A DNA stretch of 64,000 bases. Origin: an uncultured Lachnospiraceae bacterium (GTDB lineage Bacteria; Bacillota; Clostridia; Lachnospirales; Lachnospiraceae). A program made the position numbers and the translations under genes. The notes below the pieces were generated by a model, which had not been told where the DNA came from, made no database searches, and saw nothing but the letters and a program-made list of their open reading frames with translations. The stretch spans positions 1-64,000 of the forward strand of contig CAJUDE010000042.1 in assembly GCA_910585295.1 (NCBI GenBank), written 5' to 3'. Positions 25,440 through 34,055 of the stretch are shown here, piece after piece (the first letter of the stretch is position 1; every line of letters starts with the position of its first letter).

Positions 25440-26225
25440 ATGGATTATATTTTTCAAATTATTTTATTTGTTGGGGTTGGGCTGAGCCTGAACCAAGTTG
25501 TGAACTTGATATACAGGCTTGCTTCCAAGAAAACAAATACCATCCATTTAAGGTTTTTAAAAAGCATTATCAATGTGATGATTGACATTGTCGTAATCTA
25601 TAGTTTGGTCCAGCAGTTTGAAATCACCAAAGATATCAGCAAGGCTTTGCTGCAAAGCGGTACGTTGATTGTGGCAATCGCCACATTTGCCGCCCAGCAC
25701 GCATTGGCAAATGTGATAAGCGGTATTTCTGTGTCGGCCTCAAAGCCTTATAATGTAAATGAGAAAATTAGGGTTATCCAGGGCGGGACTGTGATTGCGG
25801 AAGGGATGGTTATGGATGTGACCATACGGCATACGGTAATCCGGCAATTCAATGGGGAGTGCTGCATTGTCCCCAATTCCATAATGGATTCTGCAGTTAT
25901 TATAAATACAAATTATACGGAGAATGTTGGGAACTTTATAGAAGTGCCAGTGTCTTATGAATCAGATATTGATAAAGCAATTTATCTTATGAAAGAAATA
26001 TGCGAAGACCATCCATTGACAATTGACACCGATAAAAGCAGTGTGACCGTAAGTAATTTTGCAGCGGATGGCGTTACGCTCAAAACAACGATATGGACGA
26101 AAAACTTAAATGACAGTTTCCGTGCCTGCAGCGACATAAGGGCAGACTTGGTAAAAGGGTTCAGGCAAAATGGCATTGAGATACCATATCAGACAGTGAC
26201 GGTACATAATGGGGAGAAGCCATAG
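25440..26225 (+). CDS. small-conductance mechanosensitive channel (MscS family)
   Basis: A 261-residue channel that releases solutes when membrane tension rises. There are two N-terminal membrane segments, then the pore-lining helix region TFAAQHALANVISGISVSAS and the beta domain (KPYNVNEKIRVI, then PNSIMDSAVIIN). An AGGAGG site 6 nt before ATG 25440 sets the start; the open frame to 25272 is the leader. It is followed within 11 bases by the AraC-fusion regulator gene, perhaps cotranscribed. Confidence 0.9.
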   Translation: MDYIFQIILFVGVGLSLNQVVNLIYRLASKKTNTIHLRFLKSIINVMIDIVVIYSLVQQFEITKDISKALLQSGTLIVAIATFAAQHALANVISGISVSASKPYNVNEKIRVIQGGTVIAEGMVMDVTIRHTVIRQFNGECCIVPNSIMDSAVIINTNYTENVGNFIEVPVSYESDIDKAIYLMKEICEDHPLTIDTDKSSVTVSNFAADGVTLKTTIWTKNLNDSFRACSDIRADLVKGFRQNGIEIPYQTVTVHNGEKP

Positions 26226-26235
26226 GAGGCAATAT

Positions 26236-27441
26236 ATGGAAAGAGAATATATCCTGCGGCTTTTGCATGCCCAGGCAAACATCAATGGGCATATTATAGG
26301 GGCTGCGGTTGGCTCTGGGATGACCGCCAAATTTGCAGTGATGGGAGGGGCTGATTTCCTTTTAGCCCTTAGCGCTGGAAAATACCGCATTATGGGAAGA
26401 AGCTCTTATGCAGGCTACCTTTGCTATGGCAACAGCAACCGTACGGCAATGGAGTTAGGGACCAGGGAATTGCTGCCAATTATACAGAAAGTCCCAGTAT
26501 TGTTTGGGCTGTTTGCATCCGACCCAGAAGTGCATTTATATGAATACCTGAAAGGGATAAAAGAAAATGGGTTTTCAGGCATTGTAAATTACCCCACGAT
26601 ATCTTTGGTTGACGGGCAGTTCAGGGAAGCGCTAGAAGAGGACGGGAACACTTACCAGAAAGAAGTGGAGGCCATCCGGCTTGCCCATTACCTGGATCTA
26701 TTTACAGTGGCGTTTGTCACAAACGGGGAAGAGGCGGGGCAGATGGTAGAGGCGGGGGCTGACGTTATTTGCGCCCATTTAGGGCTGACTAAAGGAGGCT
26801 TCCTTGGCGCAAAGAGGTCAATTTCCATTCAGGAAGCAAAGAAGATGACAGACAGCATTTTTGCAGTATGCACAAAAAAGAACCCGGATGTTTTGCGTAT
26901 GGTGTATGCAGGCCCTGCAAATACGCCGATAGACATGCAGTATATTTACCAGAATACGTCCTGCCAGGGCTATATTGGCGGCTCCACTTTTGAACGCATC
27001 CCTACGGAACGGGCAATCTATAACACAACCAAGGCATTTAAAAGCTATGGGAGCCTGGATGAAAACGACCCTATGGTAAAACTGATCAATGGGAACTGGA
27101 ATGCTGGGGATTATACAGAATTTATCAAAAAATATATCGAAGAGCATTATATGAAAGAGATACAATTGTCTGACCTTGCCGTGGTTGTCCATGTGACCCC
27201 TTCCTACCTTAGCACCAAATTTAAGAAGGAAATGGGCATTTCTTTTACAGAGTATTTGGTGACATACCGTATCAATAAGGCCAAGGAGGTATTGAAAGGC
27301 AGTAAGGTTTCTTGCAAGGAGGCTGCCGCCGCAGTTGGCTATAGCGACTATGCCCAGTTCAGCAAAATGTTTAAAAAATATACTGGCGTTACGCCTTATA
27401 GTTTCCAAAAAAGTAGTAGTGAGTCGGGAAACCTAAGATAA
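26236..27441 (+). CDS. PEP-hydrolase-like TIM barrel fused to AraC DNA-binding domain
   Basis: A 401-residue protein. Residues about 1-275 are a phosphoenolpyruvate-hydrolase-family barrel clearly paralogous to the product of 28845-29675: both share GxTAK near residue 30, RxMGRxS, SYG/CYG, NFPT/NYPT, LIDG/LVDGxFR and the AHxGLT motif. Residues about 300-395 are an AraC-type double helix-turn-helix (IQLSDLAVVVHVTPSYLSTK, then YRINKAKEVL and SDYAQFSKMFKKYTGVTP). The barrel presumably senses the substrate or product of the enzyme downstream. GGAGG precedes ATG 26236. The likely target is the ATAAACACA repeats at 27438-27510. Confidence 0.85.
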   Translation: MEREYILRLLHAQANINGHIIGAAVGSGMTAKFAVMGGADFLLALSAGKYRIMGRSSYAGYLCYGNSNRTAMELGTRELLPIIQKVPVLFGLFASDPEVHLYEYLKGIKENGFSGIVNYPTISLVDGQFREALEEDGNTYQKEVEAIRLAHYLDLFTVAFVTNGEEAGQMVEAGADVICAHLGLTKGGFLGAKRSISIQEAKKMTDSIFAVCTKKNPDVLRMVYAGPANTPIDMQYIYQNTSCQGYIGGSTFERIPTERAIYNTTKAFKSYGSLDENDPMVKLINGNWNAGDYTEFIKKYIEEHYMKEIQLSDLAVVVHVTPSYLSTKFKKEMGISFTEYLVTYRINKAKEVLKGSKVSCKEAAAAVGYSDYAQFSKMFKKYTGVTPYSFQKSSSESGNLR

Positions 27442-27510
27442 ACACAAGATAATATAATGATAAAACTAGAAAAGAAAATAATAAACACAAGTTTTCATAA
27501 TATAAACACA
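27438..27510 (+). promoter_or_regulatory. ATAAACACA direct repeats, candidate AraC-type operator
   Basis: ATAAACACA occurs three times in the same orientation at 27438-27446, 27481-27489 and 27502-27510. The first two extend to ATAAACACAAG. Starts are 43 and 21 bases apart, i.e. about four and two helical turns, the phasing usual for AraC-family half-sites. They lie between the AraC-fusion gene and the Tm-1-like gene. Confidence 0.6.
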
Positions 27511-27588
27511 TAGGAATGGGAGAAGAAAAAGGGTAGAATCTAGATATGGGAAACGAGGGGGGATATAGCAAACCAGAAAGGAGCGGGA

Positions 27589-28815
27589 TTGGAGATGAAA
27601 ACAATAGCAATTGCCGGAACCTTTGATACAAAAGGAAAGGAATTCCTGTATGTGAAGAATCTTGTGGAAGAGCTGGGCATGGCGCCTTATATGATCCATA
27701 CAGGCGTATTTCCGCCAGTATTTGAGGCTGATGTAACAAACAGTGAGATAGCGGCTGCCGCTGGGCATGATATTGATGAAATCGTGAAAAGGAAAGACAG
27801 GGCCTTAGCGACGGAAGCGCTGTCAAAGGGAATGGAAATTTTGGTTCCCAAATTATACCAGGAAGGCAAGTTCGACGGGATTATCTCATTTGGGGGGTCA
27901 GGCGGGACATCCCTTGCAACGCCGGCAATGAGGGCGCTCCCGATTGGGGTCCCCAAAGTGATGGTTTCTACCATGGCGTCAGGGAATGTGTCCCAGTATG
28001 TAGGGACAAGCGATATTGTAATGGTCCCATCTATTGTGGATGTGGCGGGCTTAAATAAAATATCCAGGACAGTTTTTAAAAATGCCGTACTGGCAATTGC
28101 TGGAATGGTTGGGCTGGGGGACGGGCTAAAAGAAGAAACGGCGGATGATAAGCCCATGGTGGCCGCCACAATGTTTGGCGTGACAACCCCTTGCGTGGAC
28201 CAGGCAAAGTCCTATTTGGAAAGCCATGGCTATGAGGTGCTTGTGTTCCATGCCACAGGCACAGGCGGGAAGACTATGGAAGCGCTGATTCGGGAAGGCT
28301 TTTTCCAGGGAGTTTTAGACTTGACGACAACAGAGTGGTGCGACGAGATCGTGGGAGGGGTGCTTGCAGCAGGCGAGGACAGATGTGAGGCGGCAGTGAA
28401 ATGCAAAGTGCCGCAGGTGGTTTCCGTGGGAGCCTGCGACATGGTGAATTTTGGGCCGATTGACACAGTGCCAGAACAGTTTTCGTCCAGAAATTTATAT
28501 AAACATAACCCGACGGTTACGCTGATGCGCACGACTGTTGCAGAAAACCAAAAGATTGGTGCGAAGCTGGCGGAAAAGTGGAATAAGTCAGAGACAAATA
28601 TGGCTGTGATGTTGCCAGAACAAGGGGTGTCCATGATTGACGCCGAGGGACAGCCGTTTGAAGGCAAAGAGGAGCGGGCGGCGCTGTTTGACGCAATCCA
28701 GAACGGGATTGACAACGCTAATGTAGAAATATTGAAACTGGGCTGCAATATCAATGATAAGGCGTTTGCAGAGGCGGCAGCCCAGAAATTGATAGACCTT
28801 ATGGAGAAACAATAA
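27589..28815 (+). CDS. Tm-1-like ATP-binding protein (UPF0261)
   Basis: A 408-residue UPF0261 protein, homologous to the N-terminal half of tomato Tm-1. It begins with AIAGTFDTKGKEFLYVKNLV and has glycine-rich FGGSGGTSLATPAM and MASGNVSQYVGTSDI motifs (residues about 100-145), likely phosphate or nucleotide loops. AAAGGAG lies 5 nt before a TTG at 27589; ATG 27595 is the alternative start. It is followed after 29 bases by the PEP-hydrolase-family gene. The reaction is unknown to me. Confidence 0.85.
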   Translation: MEMKTIAIAGTFDTKGKEFLYVKNLVEELGMAPYMIHTGVFPPVFEADVTNSEIAAAAGHDIDEIVKRKDRALATEALSKGMEILVPKLYQEGKFDGIISFGGSGGTSLATPAMRALPIGVPKVMVSTMASGNVSQYVGTSDIVMVPSIVDVAGLNKISRTVFKNAVLAIAGMVGLGDGLKEETADDKPMVAATMFGVTTPCVDQAKSYLESHGYEVLVFHATGTGGKTMEALIREGFFQGVLDLTTTEWCDEIVGGVLAAGEDRCEAAVKCKVPQVVSVGACDMVNFGPIDTVPEQFSSRNLYKHNPTVTLMRTTVAENQKIGAKLAEKWNKSETNMAVMLPEQGVSMIDAEGQPFEGKEERAALFDAIQNGIDNANVEILKLGCNINDKAFAEAAAQKLIDLMEKQ

Positions 28816-28844
28816 CATATTGCAAAGAATAGGGAGGAACGGAA

Positions 28845-29675
28845 ATGTTAAGAAAAACAAGAAGTGAAATTATGGATGATTTTAAGGCACAGGTAGCTCA
28901 GGGCAAAATCCTTGTGGGCGTAGGCGCTGGAACCGGGATCACAGCAAAGTGCAGCGAAAAAGCAGATGTGGATATGCTGATTATCTACAATTCTGGACGT
29001 TTCCGTATGGCGGGGCGCGGCTCCCTTTCCGGGCTGTTGTCCTATGGGGATGCAAATGCGATTGTACAGGAGATGGGCCAGGAAGTCCTCCCAATTGTAA
29101 AAAAGACCCCAGTGCTTGCAGGCGTATGCGGGACAGACCCATTCCGGGTTATGGATATCTTTTTGAAACAGTTGAAAGACCAGGGATTTAACGGGGTGCA
29201 GAATTTTCCGACGGTTGGGCTGATTGACGGCAAATTCCGTGCAAACCTGGAAGAGACAGGCATGGGGTATGGGCTGGAAGTGGATATGATTCGGGAAGCG
29301 CATAAGCTGGATATGCTTACATGCCCTTATGTATTTGAGCCAGAGCAGGCAAAGGCAATGGCAGAGGCAGGCGCGGATATTTTGGTTGCGCATATGGGGC
29401 TTACCACAAAGGGTTCTATCGGTGCAGAGACAGCGGTGACCTTAGATGACTGCTGTGTGAAGATCCGCGAGATTATCAAGGCTGGACGTGAGGTGAACCC
29501 AGATATTATGGTAATTTGCCATGGAGGCCCGATTGCTGATCCTGAAGACGCAGAATATGTAATCAAGAATGTTCCAGAAATCGACGGGTTCTTTGGGGCG
29601 TCTTCCATTGAACGCCTTGCTTCTGAGAGGGGAATGACCGCACAGGCAGCAGCATTTAAAGCAATTGCAAAATAA
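28845..29675 (+). CDS. phosphoenolpyruvate hydrolase family protein
   Basis: A 276-residue TIM-barrel protein of the PEP mutase/hydrolase-like family, corresponding to the C-terminal domain of plant Tm-1. Motifs are VGVGAGTGITAK, FRMAGRGSLSGLLSYGDAN, NFPTVGLIDGKFR and VAHMGLTTKGSIGA. GGGAGG precedes the ATG. It pairs with the UPF0261 gene; the two probably catalyse a shared reaction or form a complex. Its close paralogue is the sensor half of the regulator at 26236-27441. Confidence 0.88.
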   Translation: MLRKTRSEIMDDFKAQVAQGKILVGVGAGTGITAKCSEKADVDMLIIYNSGRFRMAGRGSLSGLLSYGDANAIVQEMGQEVLPIVKKTPVLAGVCGTDPFRVMDIFLKQLKDQGFNGVQNFPTVGLIDGKFRANLEETGMGYGLEVDMIREAHKLDMLTCPYVFEPEQAKAMAEAGADILVAHMGLTTKGSIGAETAVTLDDCCVKIREIIKAGREVNPDIMVICHGGPIADPEDAEYVIKNVPEIDGFFGASSIERLASERGMTAQAAAFKAIAK

Positions 29676-29688
29676 AGAAATGGTTTTT

Positions 29689-29717
29689 AAGGCTCCGGTT
29701 TGGCATACCGGAGCCTT
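29689..29717 (+). terminator. hairpin after the PEP-hydrolase gene
   Basis: AAGGCTCCGGT and ACCGGAGCCTT form a perfect 11-bp stem with a 7-base loop, 14 bases after the stop. The T tract is weak (TTATT), so termination may be partial. Confidence 0.65.
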
Positions 29718-29931
29718 ATTCGTAACGCTGTACAGCCAATAACTGTGGCGCAGGCGGGCGGCTATATAGAAACGGCTGTTTTCCAGCCCTAACACGGATG
29801 TGCTGAAGATCCTGTGAATGAATACCGCCGCTGTTGGAACGACTTGCAATCTGGTTCATATTCCGTGTCTGTGAGCTGGAGCATGGCCTGATGTTTGTGC
29901 CGCAGTTTTTGTCTTTCTTGGGCCTTGCCAT
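29716..29931 (-). other. possible small CDS or gene remnant
   Basis: An open frame of 71 codons begins MARPKKDKNCGTNIRP, a style seen in small mobilisation or ribbon-helix-helix proteins, with AAAGGA about 9 bases upstream. The rest looks like low-information sequence and I recognise no domain. It may be a decayed fragment at the edge of the accessory region. Confidence 0.25.
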
Positions 29932-30521
29932 TCCATAATTCCTTTCTGAAAAAATGTATTCATAATATAAGCCGATTAGGGGGTGTTGGTGGAGAGTGAA
30001 AAGGAACTTTTGATAGAAATATTTTAGATTTTTTCATGATGGGGACAATCACGCTGCGGCTATTCACAATAGGAGCCAGTCTGCATATTTGAAAAATTGT
30101 GCAGGAACCGAGAGCATTATCCAGAATTCGGGATTTTGTTCTTATTCTTATTGGTTGAAACTAGAAAAATCTTATCCCGAATTTTCAAATATTAAGCCTT
30201 GATTATTAAGGACATCTGAACAAAACTTGATATAATCTATGTTTCGGTATAACTTTTTATTTCAGAACTGGCATAAAAGGCATTGTTTATTTAAAGTGAT
30301 AATGATATATTATTAAGTGGGAAATGTCTTTGTAATTATAGGCTTACACAGAAGAGGGGGAGTATAAAGAAATCCACAGATGAAAATGCGGCAAAGGGTA
30401 ATATGCTGTTTTGAGAAATAATAAATTTTCTATGTCTACAAATATAGAGAGAATATTGATAAATTCATTATATTTTTGTAAGTTAATTTAGAAACAGTAG
30501 ATATGAAAGGGGATTTATTCT
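29932..30521. other. AT-rich intergenic region
   Basis: About 590 bases without a credible gene. A TATAAT at 30231-30236 has no clear -35 box. Composition shifts here from GC-richer backbone to AT-rich accessory DNA, so it may contain the left edge of the island. Confidence 0.5.
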
Positions 30522-31280
30522 ATGGGATATCAAGATGAATGGCTTCTATTAGAGTCGGAAGATGATATTGATGAAGTGGAACACAGACAACCAACAGAAG
30601 AATTTTTGTTCTATCAGGCAGTAACTAATGGTGATATGGAGGCAGTCAGAAAGAATTGTGAGCAGGAAAGATTCCTAGACACTGAGGGAGTCGGGATCTT
30701 GTCTAGGAATTCAATTACGAATCTAAAATATCATTTTGTAATTACAACGGCGATGATTACCCGGTTATGTAAGCAAAAAGGTATGGAGCTTGAGCAGTCT
30801 TTCAGAATGAGTGATTTTTATATTCAGAGATTGGATGATGTACACTCAATACAGGGAGTACGGGACCTTCACGATGCGATGGTTTTGGATTATACAGAAA
30901 AGATGCGAAAAATCTGTCGCAGTGATACGAATTCCAAGCATATCAGCCTTTGCAAAGAGTATATTTACTCCCATATCAAAGAACGTATTACGATTGAGGA
31001 TTTAGCAGATGAGCTTGGGGTATCTGCTAGTTATCTGTCTCGGTTGTTCAAGAAAGAAACTGGTGATTCAGTCAGTGCCTACATACGCAGGCAAAAGGTT
31101 GAGATGGCTAAAAATCTGCTGCAGTATAGTGAATATTCAATGATTGATATTGCAAACCGTTTGTCTTTTTCCTCGCAGAGTCATTTTATACAGCAGTTTC
31201 GGGAATATGTTGGCATGACTCCGAAAAAATATCGAGATTTGAATCATATGATTCAATGGGATATTGAGATAGATTCATAA
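30522..31280 (+). CDS. AraC-family transcriptional regulator
   Basis: A 252-residue regulator. Residues about 150-245 hold two helix-turn-helix motifs (ITIEDLADELGVSASYLSRL, then YSMIDIANRLSFSSQSHFIQQF and the closing VGMTPKKYR). The first 140 residues are a short helical domain without a recognisable sugar-binding fold. AAAGGGG lies about 10 bases upstream. Position beside the GH94/ABC cluster suggests it controls that cluster. Confidence 0.88.
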   Translation: MGYQDEWLLLESEDDIDEVEHRQPTEEFLFYQAVTNGDMEAVRKNCEQERFLDTEGVGILSRNSITNLKYHFVITTAMITRLCKQKGMELEQSFRMSDFYIQRLDDVHSIQGVRDLHDAMVLDYTEKMRKICRSDTNSKHISLCKEYIYSHIKERITIEDLADELGVSASYLSRLFKKETGDSVSAYIRRQKVEMAKNLLQYSEYSMIDIANRLSFSSQSHFIQQFREYVGMTPKKYRDLNHMIQWDIEIDS

Positions 31281-31327
31281 GATGATATATATGAAAAATA
31301 GCAGATGAAAAAAGATGGGTTATTTGA

Positions 31328-31528
31328 ATGGCGCTGATATTATTTCTGTCAGGTGTTAATCTTGCGGCTTCAGCTTTTGACACAACTTTGCCTGGTTATG
31401 TGCTTCCTAATTCAAAAGGTGGCCTATCAGTTCTGGTAATTGTTACATCCTGTTCTGGTATTGCTATGATTGTTGGTTTACAAGGGGCGAATTATCTCGC
31501 CCCTTTGAGCAGTTTTTTCATAGTATGA
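31328..31528 (+). pseudogene. fragment of an MFS-type transporter
   Basis: A 66-codon frame (LFLSGVNLAASAFDTTLPGY, then KGGLSVLVIVTSCSGIAMIVG) resembles an internal membrane-spanning part of major facilitator transporters. Both ends of a normal protein of about 400 residues are missing. It ends in a hairpin at 31482-31505. Probably a relic of earlier rearrangement beside the island cluster. Confidence 0.55.
31482..31505. terminator. hairpin between convergent transcripts
   Basis: AAGGGGCGA and TCGCCCCTT are perfect complements with a 6-base loop; TTTTTT follows 8 bases later. It probably ends transcripts from the AraC side and perhaps the GH94 operon on the other strand. Confidence 0.6.
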
Positions 31529-31537
31529 TTACATACT

Positions 31538-33949
31538 TCAGAGGATCATCTGAATGTTGTTCTCATCTTTAAGAAGGTTGGCAGGGATATAATTACTGTC
31601 AAGTTCTTTGCCATTTAGAATAAGTTTTTTGTATCCAGCTTCTTGTTTGTCCGGATTCTCAATAAGGATACGCAGGTGTTTTCCGCGGAAATCCTTCTCT
31701 ATCTCCAGATGTGTCCAATATTTTGGAATAGACGGGGACAAAAGTATGCCATCTAAGTCGGGGCGAAGTCCTAAGATTCCTTCGATACATCCGACCATCA
31801 TAGTTGAGGCAGTTCCGGTCAGCCAGTGGACATGTGAACGTCCCGGATGTTCGCTGGCGCGTCCTTCTGTGAATTGGCCATAGCAGTAAGGCTCCAGACG
31901 GCGCAGCTCTGCATGGCTATTCCATGCGGCAGGCGCATTCTCCATAAAGTATGTGAAAGCACGTTCTCCATGTCCGCACAGAGCTTCTGCAAGAACCAGC
32001 CATCCCTGGGATTGGGAGAAGATACCTGCATTCTCTTTTGTTCCCTGATTATAGATGACAGCCAGGGCTCCGTCGAAAGCATTGGCGTGGTAGGGGGGAT
32101 CCATTAGGAGCGCGCCATATTCGGTATTTAATTGTTCATAGACATTTGTAAGGACTGTATCAGCCTGCCAAGCGGTCGCAAGTCCGCTTATGACAGACCA
32201 ACTCTGTGGATTTAGCCACAGATTGGCCTCCAGATCTTTTGCGGCGCCGATTTGTTTTCCAGTTTCTGTATATCCGCGGATAAAGCGGTCCTGGTCCCAG
32301 CACAGGTTTTGAATAATGTCACCTGTCTCATACTGCTTTTTTTCCAGATATGTAACATATTTTGTATCTTTCATGTGCTGAGCAAATTTTTTTAAAATGG
32401 TCATTGCATAATAGAACTGCATTGCAACAAATGAGGATTCACCATTCGCACCCAAACGCAGGCAGTCATTCCAGTCTGCATAAAGTCCGGCAGGCATGCC
32501 GTGAGGTCCAATATGGTCAAATGAGAAAGTGATTGCACGTTTCAGGTGTTCATAGACACTTGCCTCATCTTTGTCCGCGAATGGAATAACTTCGTTTAGA
32601 AATTCCAGATTTCCAGTTTCGGAAATATATTTGTATATAGTTGGAAAGAGCCACAGAGCGTCATCGGCACGATAGGCCGGATGGCCGGTTTCCTGTCGGT
32701 AAGAGGCGTCGTCTGGCGTATCCTCATGTCCCGGATTGTGTGTGAATTTTACAAGAGGAAGTCCTCCTCCGTTGCTTACCTGCGCAGAGAGCATAAAGCG
32801 AATCTTTTCTGCAGCCAACTCTGGTGCAAGATGGATGATCCCCTGGATATCCTGTACAGTATCACGGTAACCATAACCATTGCGAAGGCCGCAGTAAATG
32901 AAGGAAGCGGCACGGGACCAGATAAATGTCATGAAGCAGTTATAAGCATTCCAGGTGTTTATCATCGTGTTAAATTCCGGACTGGGTGTGTTGACTTTCA
33001 GATGGCCTAATTTTTCATTCCAGTATTTTTTTAATATCAGCAGTTCCTGTTCCATTGTTTTTGCAGGGTCGGCATAAATTTCAAAGAGGGCAGACGATTC
33101 ATCGAAGCTGCCTGCTCCAAGCAGAAAAGCAATTGTTTTTGTCTCTCCCGGAGACAGCGTGATGCAGCAGGAGAGAGCGCCGCAGGAATTTTCATTGTAG
33201 CTGGTTACATTTCCAAGATCGCCCGAAATGATTCCCTGAGGATTGCCGTATCCATGATATTTTCCGAGAAAATGTTCTTTTTCCCCGCAGTAGGAGGATA
33301 CGTCAGAACCCGCAAGGCCAAAGAAACGTTCGGTTACTTTTTTTTCATCGACCTGTTTATTCTCTGGAAGTGCATCCAGGTTTCCGTGGATCTGCTGGAT
33401 AATCTGATTCTTTTTAAACAGGGTTTTTGTTATGAAGAGGGAATATTGCAGGTTTACCTGATCCTGCTCGTAATTGCTGTGATTTGTAAATTCGGCATAG
33501 CCGGTTAAAGTAAGGGTTCTGGTATGTGAGGAATCGTTTGTTATGGAAAGTCCCCATACTTCATAGGATTTTCCTAAAGGGACATAATAGGATGCTTCTG
33601 AACTGATTCCATCATATGTAGCGGTCATTCTGGTATAACCCATGCCGTGATGGCATTTACTTTTGTAACGGTCAAGATCTTTTCCAACTGGCTGCCAGGA
33701 GGCAGACCAGAAATCCTTAGAGTCATTATCGCGGATGTAAAGATACCGTCCAGGCTGGTCAAAACTGTTGAAAATATAACGAAGGATTCGTCCGTTTGCG
33801 CCGGATTTGGCAAAGCTGTAACCGCCCGCATTATTGGAAATGATTGCGCCATATTCTGGAGAACCCAGATAATTTACCCAGGGTCTTGGCGTATCTGGGC
33901 GGTCAATGATATATTCTCGGTTTGTATCATCAAAAAATCCATATTTCAT
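31538..33949 (-). CDS. GH94 glycoside phosphorylase (cellobiose/beta-glucobiose phosphorylase-like)
   Basis: An 803-residue GH94 enzyme that splits a beta-glucoside with phosphate, giving sugar 1-phosphate. The N-terminus MKYGFFDDTNREYIIDRPDT and PWVNYLGSPEYGAIISNNAG are typical. GLRNGYGYRDTVQDIQG and the WNDCL motif carry the phosphate-binding and catalytic Asp regions of the alpha-barrel domain, and HWLTGTAST lies near the C-terminus. Whether it prefers cellobiose, laminaribiose, sophorose or chitobiose cannot be read here. It follows the second GH94 gene by about 106 bases in one operon. No signal peptide; cytosolic. Confidence 0.88.
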   Translation of the reverse strand: MKYGFFDDTNREYIIDRPDTPRPWVNYLGSPEYGAIISNNAGGYSFAKSGANGRILRYIFNSFDQPGRYLYIRDNDSKDFWSASWQPVGKDLDRYKSKCHHGMGYTRMTATYDGISSEASYYVPLGKSYEVWGLSITNDSSHTRTLTLTGYAEFTNHSNYEQDQVNLQYSLFITKTLFKKNQIIQQIHGNLDALPENKQVDEKKVTERFFGLAGSDVSSYCGEKEHFLGKYHGYGNPQGIISGDLGNVTSYNENSCGALSCCITLSPGETKTIAFLLGAGSFDESSALFEIYADPAKTMEQELLILKKYWNEKLGHLKVNTPSPEFNTMINTWNAYNCFMTFIWSRAASFIYCGLRNGYGYRDTVQDIQGIIHLAPELAAEKIRFMLSAQVSNGGGLPLVKFTHNPGHEDTPDDASYRQETGHPAYRADDALWLFPTIYKYISETGNLEFLNEVIPFADKDEASVYEHLKRAITFSFDHIGPHGMPAGLYADWNDCLRLGANGESSFVAMQFYYAMTILKKFAQHMKDTKYVTYLEKKQYETGDIIQNLCWDQDRFIRGYTETGKQIGAAKDLEANLWLNPQSWSVISGLATAWQADTVLTNVYEQLNTEYGALLMDPPYHANAFDGALAVIYNQGTKENAGIFSQSQGWLVLAEALCGHGERAFTYFMENAPAAWNSHAELRRLEPYCYGQFTEGRASEHPGRSHVHWLTGTASTMMVGCIEGILGLRPDLDGILLSPSIPKYWTHLEIEKDFRGKHLRILIENPDKQEAGYKKLILNGKELDSNYIPANLLKDENNIQMIL

Positions 33950-33980
33950 ATTAATTTATTTGTCCTTTCCTTTTATTATG

Positions 33981-34002
33981 GGGTAAAGATATCTTTAATC
34001 CC
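33981..34002. promoter_or_regulatory. palindrome between the two GH94 genes
   Basis: TAAAGATATCTTTA (14-bp perfect palindrome) is flanked by GGG and CCC. It could be an operator or an intercistronic hairpin; no regulator is assignable. Confidence 0.35.
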
Positions 34003-34055
34003 AACATCATAAAATGTACAGAATATTGTGCGGTAGGATTGCTGCTTTCGTAATC

